DNA of 55,515 nucleotides from an uncultured Lachnospiraceae bacterium (lineage in GTDB: Bacteria > Bacillota > Clostridia > Lachnospirales > Lachnospiraceae). Position numbers and translations under genes: made by a program. The stretch lies in the NCBI GenBank assembly GCA_902775555.1, contig CACYMQ010000009.1, positions 1-55,515 on the forward strand, in the 5' to 3' direction. Positions 26,367-35,841 of the stretch are shown piece by piece (the stretch's first letter is position 1; every line of letters begins with the position of its first letter). A model generated the notes under the pieces. It worked only from the letters and a program-made list of their open reading frames with translations. It did not search any database and was not told where the DNA came from.

Positions 26367-27320
26367 ATGAGCAGAGACGTGGATATTGCGATCCGAAAGA
26401 ATTATTTTGAGGATTCGATCCTTTTATTGGGCGAGTTCTCAGTCTTGGGGCATGACATGAATTATGTCCTTCGTGTTACATCTTTTGGTTCAAAATCTTC
26501 AGGAGAGAACATTCAGGTTTATTTCGGACTTCTTGACGACACAATGAGAGAGTTCTCGGAGGTCCGGTATTTCTATGAGAGCGATAAGATCCGTGTAAAT
26601 GATTCCAAGCTGATGATCCGTGCGGATGAGGTTGAGATATCGGAAACCATTTACGGTCTTAAGGTCTTTATCAAGTATGAGTCTGTCACACTGGACTTCC
26701 TGGTGGAAAATGACGGACATCGTTCCGAGTATCACAGTCTCGGGAAATCCAATCTGAACAACCGGATCGAGGGATATTCCTATCCGTACTGCACCACACA
26801 GGGGACGGCCTTTATCGGCAATAATTACTGTGAGGTGAGCGGACAGTGCTTCTATGTCAGAAGATTCCAGCATCATGGCGGATTCTTTGACCGGAGACTG
26901 GGTCAGACAGCCATTCTTCGGGGAGGCAGGGATTCAGAGAAAGGCATGCAGTCGCTGTATGGGTTCTTTGTTCTGTCCAACGGACGCAGGATCCTCTTCG
27001 CATCCTATGGCAATGACAGGGAGCAGGATGATTTCGTAGGACTCTCAACATCCACAGGCTCCAAGGAGGTTGAGGTAGAGCCGATCCTCATCGCAGCTAC
27101 GGATTTCGGCGGTGATGTCGGATCCTCCGGTAAGGATGTGACTGTCAGACTGAAGGCAGTTGACGGAGAATTCACACTGAAGACCAGAAGGGATCTGGAG
27201 ATGACACAGGATATCGCTCCGGACAATAAGGACTTCCGTATGTATGACCGGTTTGCCCGTATGGGTGGAAGGTTTCATGACGAAAAAGTCAGCGGCTACG
27301 GCTGCATGATTCTTACATGA
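26367..27320 (+). CDS. Lipocalin-like (AttH/CrtC-related) protein of unknown function
   Basis: 317 residues with no signal peptide, mostly beta strands. The pattern EGYSYPYCTTQGTAFIGNN...VSGQCFYVRRFQHHGG recalls the AttH/hydroxyneurosporene-hydratase-like fold, in which a conserved VxGxxWxDxxxG segment follows the first barrel; the match is weak and by eye. GTG-free start ATG with GGGGTGAG upstream. It is followed by a strong terminator, so it is a single-gene unit. Function cannot be stated. Confidence 0.6.
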   Translation: MSRDVDIAIRKNYFEDSILLLGEFSVLGHDMNYVLRVTSFGSKSSGENIQVYFGLLDDTMREFSEVRYFYESDKIRVNDSKLMIRADEVEISETIYGLKVFIKYESVTLDFLVENDGHRSEYHSLGKSNLNNRIEGYSYPYCTTQGTAFIGNNYCEVSGQCFYVRRFQHHGGFFDRRLGQTAILRGGRDSEKGMQSLYGFFVLSNGRRILFASYGNDREQDDFVGLSTSTGSKEVEVEPILIAATDFGGDVGSSGKDVTVRLKAVDGEFTLKTRRDLEMTQDIAPDNKDFRMYDRFARMGGRFHDEKVSGYGCMILT

Positions 27321-27337
27321 TCTATATTTGCAATCCG

Positions 27338-27368
27338 GCCCGCCGGGCAGAAGCCCGGCGGGCTTTTT
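27338..27368 (+). terminator. Intrinsic terminator
   Basis: A perfect 11-bp stem GCCCGCCGGGC/GCCCGGCGGGC with an AGAA loop, followed by TTTTT. Confidence 0.95.
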
Positions 27369-27402
27369 CCGTGCTATTTCACATCGCATTTGCAGGGGAA
27401 CT

Positions 27403-27412
27403 ATGATATAAT
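27403..27412 (+). promoter_or_regulatory. Extended -10 promoter of copA
   Basis: ATGATATAAT contains TG-N-TATAAT; no good -35 is visible at standard spacing. No CopY or CsoR operator was recognised by eye. Confidence 0.5.
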
Positions 27413-27445
27413 CTTTAGGGTAAGGGCGTACAAGAAAGGATGGAC

Positions 27446-30022
27446 ATGGAGCAGTATACTGTAACCGGTATGAGTTGTGCAGCCTGTCAGAATCGTGTAG
27501 AGAAGGCGGTATCCGGAGTTCCCGGTGTGACCGCCTGTTCCGTGAGCCTTCTTACAAATTCCATGGGCGTGGAAGGGACTGCGAGTCCCGAGGCTGTGAT
27601 ACAGGCAGTCCGCGACGCGGGATACGGGGCGAAGAAGAAGGGAGCCGATACAGAGAAGAGCGAAGACGGGGCGGTCCTCCGTGAAGATGAGCTGAAGGAT
27701 CCGGAGCTTCCGAAGAGGAAAAGGAGACTGATCTGGTCGGTAGGTTTCCTGGTGATCCTTATGTATATCACCATGGGACACCATATGCTAGGGCTTCCCA
27801 TTCCCTCTTTTCTTCATGAAAATGTGGTAGGGCTCGCAGTGATCCAGCTGCTGCTGGCCGCCGTGGTGATGGTGATCAACGGACAGTTCTTCGTCAGCGG
27901 CTTCCGGTCATTGATGCAGGGTGCGCCGAATATGGATACGCTGGTGGCACTGGGCTCTTCCGTATCCTTCGGATGGAGCGTGGTGATCCTGATACGGATC
28001 GGACAGCTGCTTGCGGAAGGCGGCTCATCCGCGGAGATCATGGATCTGTATCATGACTCGCTGTATTTTGAATCAGCGGCCATGATCCCGGCCCTGATCA
28101 CGGTAGGCAAGCTGCTGGAATCCCTCTCAAAGGGGAGAACGACGGATGCCCTGAGAAGCCTGATGCGGCTGGCTCCGAAGACGGCAACCCTGATCCGGGA
28201 CGGCGTTGAGACCGAGGTGGCGATCGAAGAGGTTCATGTCGGAGATCTTTTCGCAGTGAGACCCGGAGGCTCGGTTCCCGTGGACGGGATCATTCTTGAA
28301 GGGACCGGTGCCCTGGATGAATCTGCCCTGACAGGGGAATCGGTGCCTGTGGACAAGAGCGAAGGAGATACGGTCAGCGCCGCAACCATCAACTGTTCCG
28401 GTTATCTGAAATGCCGGGCGACCAGAGTCGGGCAGGATACAACGCTCAGTCAGATCATCCGTATGGTAAGCGACGCGGCGGCTACGAAAGCACCCATCGC
28501 CCGGATCGCCGACAGGGTATCGGGGATCTTTGTTCCCACGGTGATCGTTCTTGCACTGGTTGTGATCGTCGGCTGGCTGCTGGCGGGACAGACCTGGACC
28601 TTTGCCCTGGCGAGAGGGATCTCGGTCCTGGTGATCTCCTGTCCCTGTGCGCTGGGACTTGCCACGCCGGTTGCCATTATGGTGGGGAACGGAGTGGGAG
28701 CGAAGCACGGGATCCTGTTCAAGACCGGCGAGGCTCTCGAGGAAGCCGGGAAAGCGGACATTATTGTTCTTGATAAGACGGGGACCATCACGGAGGGAAC
28801 TCCCGTGGTGACCGATATCCTTCCGGCGGAAGGAGTGAAAGAAGAGGAACTGCTCCTTAAGGCAGGACTTCTGGAATATCGAAGCGAACATCCTCTGGCG
28901 AGAGCCATCGTAGAGAGGGCATCGGAGGGCGCGGAGGGTCTTACGAATCCGGGTGGGGAGGTCATCCGGGATTTCAGGGTCCTTCCGGGGAACGGAGTAT
29001 CCGCAGAGATCCGGGGAGCCGGATTGCTGGGGGGAAGCGGAGGATTCTTTGAGGAGAAGGGACTGCTTACTTCGGAATGGAGAGCCCGGGGAGAAGCCCT
29101 GGCGGAGAAAGGACGTACGCCGCTCTACTTTGCGGAGGATAACCGGCTCCTGGGTCTTATCGCCGTCGCGGACGTACTGCGAAAGGATTCGGCAGATGCC
29201 ATAGGTCAGCTCCGGAAGCTGGGACTTCAGGTGGTCATGCTCACAGGAGATAATCAAAAGACCGCGGAGGCCATTGCCGGGGAAGCGGGAGTGGAGCATG
29301 TGGTGGCAGGTGTTCTGCCGGACCAAAAGGAAGCGGTGGTACGGACACTGCAGGGCTGCGGCCGGGTGGCCATGGTGGGCGACGGGATCAATGATGCGCC
29401 GGCACTCACAAGAGCCGAAACGGGGATCGCCATCGGTGCGGGAACGGATGTAGCCATCGACAGTGCGGACATCGTGCTGATGAACAGCAGCCTGTCCGAT
29501 GTGGCTGCCGCGATCCGGCTCAGCAGGGGGACACTCCGGAATATTCATGAGAATCTGTTCTGGGCATTTTTCTATAATGTGATCTGTATCCCGCTGGCAG
29601 CGGGACTGTTCCCCTGGAAGCTGAACCCCATGATCGCTGCTGCGGCCATGAGCCTGTCCAGCTTTACGGTCTGCATGAATGCACTCCGGCTGAATCTTAT
29701 GCGGCCGAAGGAGACAGGGAAGGACCGTCCGCGGAGAAAAGGGGAAGACCGGTCGGCAGAGGTAGCGGAAGTGATCCATACATTTTATAAAGATTCGGAA
29801 AGGAAGAAGACGATGACAAAGACAGTTAAGATCAAGGGAATGATGTGCGGGCACTGTGAAGCAACGATCAAGAAGGCAATGGAGGCTCTGGATTTCGTGG
29901 AGTCTGCAGAGGTCAGCCATGAAAGCGGAACCGCCGTACTGACTCTGTGCGGTGAACCGGATGCAGCTGCCGTGAAGGCTGCAGTGGAAGCAAAGGATTT
30001 TGAATACTGCGGCATAGAGTGA
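27446..30022 (+). CDS. copA: Copper-exporting P1B-type ATPase CopA with a C-terminal CopZ-like domain
   Basis: 858 residues. The N-terminal metal-binding domain has GMSCAAC (Cys11, Cys14). The ATPase core follows, with ion-site SCPCALGLATP, phosphorylation motif DKTGTITEG, hinge MVGDGINDAPAL and eight membrane helices. Unusually, a second HMA domain lies after the last helix pair (residues ~790-858, IKGMMCGHCEATIK), joined by a charged linker. Its Met codon at 29813 has AAAGGAAGAAG just upstream, so a free CopZ-like chaperone could also be made. ATG 27446 is preferred for spacing to AAGAAAGG. Confidence 0.92.
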   Translation: MEQYTVTGMSCAACQNRVEKAVSGVPGVTACSVSLLTNSMGVEGTASPEAVIQAVRDAGYGAKKKGADTEKSEDGAVLREDELKDPELPKRKRRLIWSVGFLVILMYITMGHHMLGLPIPSFLHENVVGLAVIQLLLAAVVMVINGQFFVSGFRSLMQGAPNMDTLVALGSSVSFGWSVVILIRIGQLLAEGGSSAEIMDLYHDSLYFESAAMIPALITVGKLLESLSKGRTTDALRSLMRLAPKTATLIRDGVETEVAIEEVHVGDLFAVRPGGSVPVDGIILEGTGALDESALTGESVPVDKSEGDTVSAATINCSGYLKCRATRVGQDTTLSQIIRMVSDAAATKAPIARIADRVSGIFVPTVIVLALVVIVGWLLAGQTWTFALARGISVLVISCPCALGLATPVAIMVGNGVGAKHGILFKTGEALEEAGKADIIVLDKTGTITEGTPVVTDILPAEGVKEEELLLKAGLLEYRSEHPLARAIVERASEGAEGLTNPGGEVIRDFRVLPGNGVSAEIRGAGLLGGSGGFFEEKGLLTSEWRARGEALAEKGRTPLYFAEDNRLLGLIAVADVLRKDSADAIGQLRKLGLQVVMLTGDNQKTAEAIAGEAGVEHVVAGVLPDQKEAVVRTLQGCGRVAMVGDGINDAPALTRAETGIAIGAGTDVAIDSADIVLMNSSLSDVAAAIRLSRGTLRNIHENLFWAFFYNVICIPLAAGLFPWKLNPMIAAAAMSLSSFTVCMNALRLNLMRPKETGKDRPRRKGEDRSAEVAEVIHTFYKDSERKKTMTKTVKIKGMMCGHCEATIKKAMEALDFVESAEVSHESGTAVLTLCGEPDAAAVKAAVEAKDFEYCGIE

Positions 30023-30045
30023 TCGCAGCTACGGAGGTTGGTGGT

Positions 30046-31005
30046 ATGAGCTACATGCCGATGAAACTGTCTCCGGCACCGAAGGATTATCTGTGGGGCG
30101 GGAGCAGGCTGAAAGAGGAATATGGAAAGCTGTTTGATGTAGAACCGCTGGCCGAGACCTGGGAATGCTCCACGCATCCGGACGGACCCAGCCGGATCCT
30201 GGGCGGGCCGGAGGATGGCCGTACGCTGGCGGAGGTTCTTCGGGAACATCCGGAAATGCTCGGGAGAAGATCTCTGGAGCTTACGGAGGGCGTGCCGGAG
30301 CTTCCGATCCTGGTAAAGCTGATCGATGCCGCAAAGGATCTGTCCGTGCAGGTACACCCCGATGATACCTATGCCCGGTTATATGAAAACAGCCGGGGCA
30401 AAACGGAAATGTGGTACGTACTGGAAACGGCTGAGGGAGCACGGCTGGTTCATGGCTTCAACAGGGATGTGACGAAGGAGGAGGTACGGAAAGCGGCTCT
30501 CGACGGAAGTATAGAGAAGCTGATGAACTATGTACCGATCCACAGGGGAGATGTCTTTCTGATCGAAGCGGGGACGGTGCATGCCATCGGAGCGGGAACG
30601 CTGGTGGCGGAGATCCAGGAGAGCAGCAATATCACATATCGTCTGTATGACTATAACCGTGTCGGTAAGGACGGGAAGAAGCGGGAGCTGCATCTGGAAA
30701 AGGCGCTGGAGGTTGCCCGCTTACGGAGAGAGGATTCTTCCGAAGCTCCGGAGGGTCCGGAACAGGACGGGATCCTTAAGTCCTGTAAATATTTTACGGT
30801 CCGGCTCAGGGAGAAAGCGGCAGAGACGGAACTGCCGGAGGATCCCGACAGCTTCCATGTGCTGATGTGCATCGACGGTTCGGGCATTTTGAAGGCAGGA
30901 GAGCAGGAGTTCCCGCTGGCAAAGGGGGAAACGATCTTCCTGCCGGCAGGCTGTTCCGGCGTAAGTATTTCCGGAGACATGCAGATGTTGGATATCCGGG
31001 TGTAG
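30046..31005 (+). CDS. manA: Type I mannose-6-phosphate isomerase
   Basis: 319 residues of the short bacterial cupin type: zinc-site residues in SVQVHPDD, GKTEMWYVL and EAGTVHAIGAG, with AEIQESSNITYRLYDYNR. It interconverts mannose 6-phosphate and fructose 6-phosphate. ATG 30046 follows GGAGGTTGG; a GTG at 30019 in frame overlaps the copA stop and is less likely. It sits directly behind copA but the functional link is not evident. Confidence 0.9.
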   Translation: MSYMPMKLSPAPKDYLWGGSRLKEEYGKLFDVEPLAETWECSTHPDGPSRILGGPEDGRTLAEVLREHPEMLGRRSLELTEGVPELPILVKLIDAAKDLSVQVHPDDTYARLYENSRGKTEMWYVLETAEGARLVHGFNRDVTKEEVRKAALDGSIEKLMNYVPIHRGDVFLIEAGTVHAIGAGTLVAEIQESSNITYRLYDYNRVGKDGKKRELHLEKALEVARLRREDSSEAPEGPEQDGILKSCKYFTVRLREKAAETELPEDPDSFHVLMCIDGSGILKAGEQEFPLAKGETIFLPAGCSGVSISGDMQMLDIRV

Positions 31006-31020
31006 TGGAGGGTTCGGATC

Positions 31021-32184
31021 ATGCACAAGTATTCAGAGTTCAGCTGGCTTCTGTTTCTGTTCGCGGTGATACCGCCGATCATACTGATGATCTTTATCTA
31101 TACCAGAGATAAGCATGAGAGGGAACCGATAGGACTTCTTGTCAAATGCGGGGCTTTCGGGGCGCTCTCCGTGATCTTTGCATTTCTCGGAGAACAGCTC
31201 ACCATGTATCTCATCAATACGGGACTCAGCAATGCACACAGGCTGGTGGGGATCGCAGTGACGGCTTTTCTGGGTGTTGCCGTGGTGGAGGAAACGGGAA
31301 AATTCCTGGCACTCCGGCTGGCTACATGGAAAAACAGATATTTCAATTATACCTTCGACGGTATCGTCTATTCGGTTTTTGTATCCCTGGGATTTGCGCT
31401 GGTGGAAAATATCCTGTATGTGGTGCAGTATGGGACAGGAACGGCACTCCTCCGTGCCATCACGGCGATTCCGGGACATGCATCCTTCGGGGTCTATATG
31501 GGGTACTACTACGGACTCGCGAAGTTCTATGAGGTGGCAGGTGACCGGAAGAAGAAGCGAAATTACCTCTGGCTCGGGTGGCTGTCCGCAACCCTGCTGC
31601 ATGGATTCTATGATTTCTGCGCATTGAGCGGGAATCAGGTTCTTACCGTGATCTTCCTGGTATTTATAGTGGCGCTGGATATCGTGGTACTCGTACAGAT
31701 CCATACAGCATCGAAAAATGATACGCCGATCTACCGGACCTATCAGCAGCCGGTATACCGGGTTCCCTTCTATCAGGCGTACCAGACGCCTTATTACGGT
31801 CAGGTACAGGGGAATCAGGGCCCCTATCAGCCGACCTATCTGCAGCAACAGTATGGACATTATGTAAATCCTTATGCAAACCCTAACACGAACCCTCAGG
31901 TACCGGGGGCGGGGCAGAGGAATCCATATGCGAATCCATATGCGAATCCCTATGCAAATTCCTACGTGAACCCGCAGACACCGGCACAGGGGGCGGGACA
32001 GAGGACCGGTCAGGGGAATCCATATGCAAATCCCTACGCGAACCGGCAGGCACCGACGCAGGGGGCGGGACAGAGGACCGGTCAGGGGAATCCATATGCG
32101 AATCCCTACGCGAACCGGCAGGCACCGACGCGGGGGGCAGGACAGGAGAATCCGGAGGGGCTTACGGATTGGTTAAGCCAGTAG
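31021..32184 (+). CDS. PrsW-family intramembrane metalloprotease with an NPYAN repeat tail
   Basis: 387 residues. Residues ~8-230 hold seven or so membrane helices with the PrsW motifs in order: VVEETGK (EExxK), FALVENILY (FxxxE) and LLHGFYDFC (HxxxD), plus GHASFGVYMGYYYG. The last ~130 residues are a low-complexity tail: Tyr/Gln/Pro-rich, then many copies of NPYAN with AxTQGAGQRTGQ spacers, encoded by tandem DNA repeats. PrsW in Bacillus cleaves an anti-sigma factor; no anti-sigma gene is adjacent. The start follows GGAGGG. Confidence 0.85.
   Translation: MHKYSEFSWLLFLFAVIPPIILMIFIYTRDKHEREPIGLLVKCGAFGALSVIFAFLGEQLTMYLINTGLSNAHRLVGIAVTAFLGVAVVEETGKFLALRLATWKNRYFNYTFDGIVYSVFVSLGFALVENILYVVQYGTGTALLRAITAIPGHASFGVYMGYYYGLAKFYEVAGDRKKKRNYLWLGWLSATLLHGFYDFCALSGNQVLTVIFLVFIVALDIVVLVQIHTASKNDTPIYRTYQQPVYRVPFYQAYQTPYYGQVQGNQGPYQPTYLQQQYGHYVNPYANPNTNPQVPGAGQRNPYANPYANPYANSYVNPQTPAQGAGQRTGQGNPYANPYANRQAPTQGAGQRTGQGNPYANPYANRQAPTRGAGQENPEGLTDWLSQ
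31870..32150 (+). repeat. NPYAN-coding repeat tract
   Basis: Repeated AATCCATATGCGAATCCCTA-type units and a ~69 bp block (from about 31999 to 32136) given in two near-identical copies. All copies keep the reading frame of the PrsW-family gene. Confidence 0.85.
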
Positions 32185-32265
32185 TAGCCCTGCGGTGAGA
32201 ACGGACAGATCTAATCGGACAGAACAGACAGGACAGAAAAGAAATGGAAGGGAGCATGTGACCCG

Positions 32266-33132
32266 ATGTTGATAGAGGTCGGAACCACGGAGGAACTGAA
32301 AAAAGTGGTACAGCAGTACCCGGGAGTGGTACTGGATATCGTAGATCAGGTTCCGGTACTTACCATGGAAGGCTTTCGGCTTCCCGGGATCCGTGCAGGC
32401 TTTTCGACCCGGCTCGGAGGAGTCAGCAGCGGGATCTATGCATCCATGAATCTGGCGCTTCGGATCGGAGATGACGAGACGGATGTGCTCACGAATTACG
32501 AACGGTTCGGTAATGCACTGGGTGTGGACCATAGAAGGATCTCATGCCCGGATCAGGTACATAAGACGAGGATCCTGGTGGCAGGAGAGACGGATGCCGG
32601 AGACGGGATCCTGCGGGACAAGACCCACCGGGAGATCGATGCACAGATCACGGATGTGAAGGAACTTCCCCTGATCGTATTTGCCGCAGACTGCGTACCC
32701 ATCCTTTTTGCTGACCCGGTTCATCATGTGGTGGGATCGGCCCACGCCGGCTGGCGGGGATCCGTGGCAGGGATCGCAGCCAAAACAGTAAAGAAAATGC
32801 AGGAGGTCTACGGCTCGGAGCCGGCGGATATTCTTGTGATGATCGGACCCTCCGCGGGACCGGAGGGTTATGAGGTAGATGAGACTGTAGCCCGGGAGGT
32901 ACGGACCTGTGGGATCCGGGAGGAGGAAGTACTTCTTCCTTCGGAACGTCCGGGTCACAGTTATCTGAATCTCTGGGAGCTGAACCGTCAACTGCTCTGC
33001 GGAGCGGGAGTAAGTCACGAACATATTCATATCATGGGGATCTCGACCCTGCAGTATCCGCAGTTCTTCTTCTCCCACCGACGGACCGAAGGAAAGAGAG
33101 GACTCAATGCAGGGATCATCTCTATTGGCTGA
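32266..33132 (+). CDS. pgeF: Peptidoglycan editing factor PgeF / multicopper polyphenol oxidase-family (YfiH/YlmD)
   Basis: 288 residues with the family motifs FSTRLGGVS, CPDQVHKTRI, FAADCVPILFADP, SAHAGWRG and the final FFSHRRTEGKRGLNAGII. The zinc ligands are the His of QVH, the Cys of ADC and the His of AHAGWRG. Members act on purine nucleosides and affect peptidoglycan composition in E. coli. The ATG at 32266 has only a distant GGAAGGG. It is followed by a 51-bp palindrome. Confidence 0.88.
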   Translation: MLIEVGTTEELKKVVQQYPGVVLDIVDQVPVLTMEGFRLPGIRAGFSTRLGGVSSGIYASMNLALRIGDDETDVLTNYERFGNALGVDHRRISCPDQVHKTRILVAGETDAGDGILRDKTHREIDAQITDVKELPLIVFAADCVPILFADPVHHVVGSAHAGWRGSVAGIAAKTVKKMQEVYGSEPADILVMIGPSAGPEGYEVDETVAREVRTCGIREEEVLLPSERPGHSYLNLWELNRQLLCGAGVSHEHIHIMGISTLQYPQFFFSHRRTEGKRGLNAGIISIG

Positions 33133-33147
33133 AGGGTAAAGATCCTT

Positions 33148-33198
33148 GGAACGATTGGGGACGGTTCTGGGCGTCCCAGAACCGTCCCCAATCGTTCC
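33148..33198. repeat. Perfect 51-bp palindromic element, copy 1
   Basis: Two 24-bp arms (GGAACGATTGGGGACGGTTC... and its complement) around CGT. Nearly the same element is at 43031-43085. Confidence 0.95.
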
Positions 33199-33222
33199 GC
33201 AGTGGAAGAAAGATGGAAAGAC

Positions 33223-34188
33223 ATGACAAAGGTAGATCTGATCACCGGTTTTTTGGGAGCCGGGAAAACCACATACATTTTGGAGTACGCAGGAGAGCTG
33301 ATCCGCAGAGGCGAAAGGATCGGGATCATAGAGAATGACTATGGTGCCATTAATGTGGATCTTATGCTCCTTCACCGGGAACTGGGTGACCGCTGCAGGC
33401 TCGAAATGGTCATCGGCGGAGATCCGGACTGTCACAGACGGCGGCTGAAGACGAAGCTGATCACCATGGGGATCGAACGCTACGACCGGGTGATCGTGGA
33501 ACCCTCCGGGGTATTTGACGTGGATGAATTCCTGGATCTTCTCTACGAGGAACCCCTGGACCGTATGCTTTCTATTGAAAATGTGATCACGGTGGTGGAT
33601 GCCTCCGCCGGCCCTCAGGAATCTCCGGATGCTTCTTATATCCTGGCGGAGGAACTGACCAAAGCCGGCTGCGTGGTTTACAGCAAGGCTGAGGACCTGC
33701 AGGAAGAGGATCTGGATGAGACCACGGATTACCTGAATGCTTGCCTGCAGGAGATCGGATGCAGGAGGGTACTGACGAAGGCGGATATCCTGCGGAAGCC
33801 GGAAGGAGGGTTTTCCCCCGAAGACTGGGAGCGGCTGCTGCATGCCGGAAGAAGAGACGATGCCTATGTGAAACGGCAGGTGGTTTCCGATGGAGAATTC
33901 CGGTCGGCCTTCTTCTTTCATCCGGAACTCCCGGATGAGCCGGTTCCTCAGCTGATGGACAGGATCTTTCATGATACGGAATGCGGGAGAGTCTCCAGGA
34001 TCAAGGGCTTTGTGGCGCGCAGTGACGGAACCTGGACCCAGATCAATGCCACGCCGGAAAGGGTGGAGCTTACGGAGAGTCCCGTGGGACAGCCGGTGCT
34101 GATCGCCATAGGAGAAGGACTGGATCAGGAGAAGATCGGAAGCTACTGGTCTTCCTATGAAAATGAATACCGGCCTGTTTCGGGATGA
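33223..34188 (+). CDS. G3E-family (CobW/HypB-like) GTPase without the CxCC motif
   Basis: 321 residues. P-loop GFLGAGKTT, the ENDYGAINVD segment typical of CobW/UreG/YjiA relatives, the Walker B-like VIVEPSGVFDVDEF, and a C-terminal half with a CobW_C-like fold (RIKGFVARSDGTW). The family metal site CxCC is replaced by VIGGDPDCHRRR, with one Cys. So it is a G3E GTPase but may not be a standard zinc metallochaperone. ATG 33223 has GGAAAG upstream; GTG 33202 would start inside the palindrome flank. Confidence 0.8.
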   Translation: MTKVDLITGFLGAGKTTYILEYAGELIRRGERIGIIENDYGAINVDLMLLHRELGDRCRLEMVIGGDPDCHRRRLKTKLITMGIERYDRVIVEPSGVFDVDEFLDLLYEEPLDRMLSIENVITVVDASAGPQESPDASYILAEELTKAGCVVYSKAEDLQEEDLDETTDYLNACLQEIGCRRVLTKADILRKPEGGFSPEDWERLLHAGRRDDAYVKRQVVSDGEFRSAFFFHPELPDEPVPQLMDRIFHDTECGRVSRIKGFVARSDGTWTQINATPERVELTESPVGQPVLIAIGEGLDQEKIGSYWSSYENEYRPVSG

Positions 34189-34236
34189 TCGGAAAATATT
34201 TCCCTTATGGGAGAAGCGTATCGAAAAGGGGGAACT

Positions 34237-35580
34237 ATGCTAAAGGATTTCAAGGAAGAATATATGAGCAAGCTCCGGACGCCGGAGGAGGCGGTAAAGG
34301 TGATAAAGAGCGGCGACTGGGTGGACTATACCAGTACCCTGGGAAAGCCCGTTCTGCTGGACCGTGCGCTCAGTAAAAGAAGAGACGAGCTGGAGGATGT
34401 GAAGATCCGGGGCAATCTGATCGAAGGCCCCATCGCGGTGGCAGAGTGCGATGAGACCCAGGAGCATTTTGTATACCACAGCTGGCACTGTTCCTCCTAC
34501 GAAAGAAAACTGTGTGACAGGGGACTCTGTTATTATATCCCCATGGTATTCCATAATAACGCTGCGTACTATGAATTCTTTATCGAAGTAAATGTGGTGA
34601 TGGTCAGCGTAAGTCCCATGGATAAGCACGGCTATTTCAATTTCTCCGTAAATACGGGGGTTGCGGGTCCCATCTGCCGGAAGGCGGATATCGTGATCGT
34701 GGAGGTCAACAAGCATCTGCCAAGGATCCACGGAGGAAATAATGAATGTATCCACATTTCCGAGGTGGACTATATCGTAGAGGGGGAGCATGAGCCCTTT
34801 ACGGACCTGCTTCCTGTGATCACCACGGAGAAGGATCGTAAGATCGCAGAGCATATCATCCCGTATATTGTGGACGGAGCGACGCTTCAGCTCGGTATCG
34901 GCGGGATCCCCAATGCGGTCGGAGACATCATAGCGAAAACAGACATCCGGGATCTGGGAATGCATACGGAGCTGTGTACAGACGCATTTCTGTCGCTTCA
35001 CAAGGCAGGGAAGCTCACGAACCAAAGAAAAAGTATTGACCGGGGAAAAGGGGTCTTCGGATGTGCGGTGGGTTCCTCCGAGCTCTATGAATGGCTGGAT
35101 GACAATCCGGGCGTGGCCGCCTATCCGCTGGAATATGTGAATCGCCCATTTACCATCGCGCAGATTGACAATATGGTATCCATCAACGGATGCGTGGCCG
35201 TGGATCTCTACGGTCAGGTAGCGGCCGAGAGTGCCGGAGCCCGTCAGATCAGCGGAACGGGAGGACAGCTGGATTTCCTTTCGGGAGCATCGGCATCCCA
35301 CGGAGGCAAGGCATTTATCTGTCTGAAATCCACCTACCATGATAAGATGGACGGTACGGTTCATTCCAGGATCCGGCCGCAGTTTGAAGGGGATATCATC
35401 ACCTCCCCCAGAAGTCAGGTCTATTTCATCGTTACGGAATACGGTGTGGTAAATCTTGAGGGAATGTCCACCTGGGAGCGGGCCGAGCTCCTGATCAGCA
35501 TCGCCCATCCGGATTTCCGGGACGAGCTGATCCGTGAAGCAGAGAAACGAAAGATATGGAGACGATCCAATCATAGATGA
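34237..35580 (+). CDS. Acetyl-CoA hydrolase/transferase family: butyryl-CoA:acetate or 4-hydroxybutyrate CoA-transferase
   Basis: 447 residues of the Cat1/But type: GDWVDYTSTLGKPV, LGIGGIPNAVG, the likely catalytic Glu245 in MHTELCTD, GTGGQLDFLSGASASHGGKAF, and the typical end HPDFRDELI...KIWRRSN. These enzymes swap CoA between acyl-CoA and acetate in fermenting Clostridia. Substrate choice between butyrate and 4-hydroxybutyrate is not decided; the QLDF motif is shared. Start ATG 34237 follows AAAAGGGGG. The gene ends at an 18-bp tandem repeat tract that reads in another frame. Confidence 0.85.
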   Translation: MLKDFKEEYMSKLRTPEEAVKVIKSGDWVDYTSTLGKPVLLDRALSKRRDELEDVKIRGNLIEGPIAVAECDETQEHFVYHSWHCSSYERKLCDRGLCYYIPMVFHNNAAYYEFFIEVNVVMVSVSPMDKHGYFNFSVNTGVAGPICRKADIVIVEVNKHLPRIHGGNNECIHISEVDYIVEGEHEPFTDLLPVITTEKDRKIAEHIIPYIVDGATLQLGIGGIPNAVGDIIAKTDIRDLGMHTELCTDAFLSLHKAGKLTNQRKSIDRGKGVFGCAVGSSELYEWLDDNPGVAAYPLEYVNRPFTIAQIDNMVSINGCVAVDLYGQVAAESAGARQISGTGGQLDFLSGASASHGGKAFICLKSTYHDKMDGTVHSRIRPQFEGDIITSPRSQVYFIVTEYGVVNLEGMSTWERAELLISIAHPDFRDELIREAEKRKIWRRSNHR

Positions 35581-35690
35581 CATGACAGCCACAGATGATA
35601 CGACAGTCACGGATGATATGACAGCCATGGATGATTAGACAGTCACAGATGATACGACAGCCACAGATGATACAACAGCCACAGATGACA
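35573..35690 (+). repeat. 18-bp tandem repeat (about 6.5 copies)
   Basis: The consensus ACAGATGATACGACAGCC is repeated head to tail from 35573, with few changes per copy. It starts over the stop codon of the CoA-transferase gene. The 261 bp gap also has CAGACAGAC-rich low-complexity sequence at 35730-35790 and otherwise nothing recognisable. Confidence 0.92.
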
Positions 35691-35841
35691 CCGATATAGA
35701 AAACTCCCTCTTTGCCGAATCCGTCAGAATGACAGATGGTCAGACAGACAGCCAGACAGACGATCAGAAAGACAGACGGACAGGAAGACAGATCGGCCGG
35801 AGCATGGGAGCTTCTGCCTGATATACTATAAGGAGAACAGC

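Noticed and set aside
28127-29920. Long minus-strand frame opposite copA
   Set aside because: Its product is a His/Arg/Pro-rich reading of GC-rich codons without recognisable motifs; shadow of copA.
35573-35800. Possible CRISPR-like array or short coding repeat
   Set aside because: The repeats are head to tail with no unique spacers, and a stop codon interrupts the open frame; it is a minisatellite.
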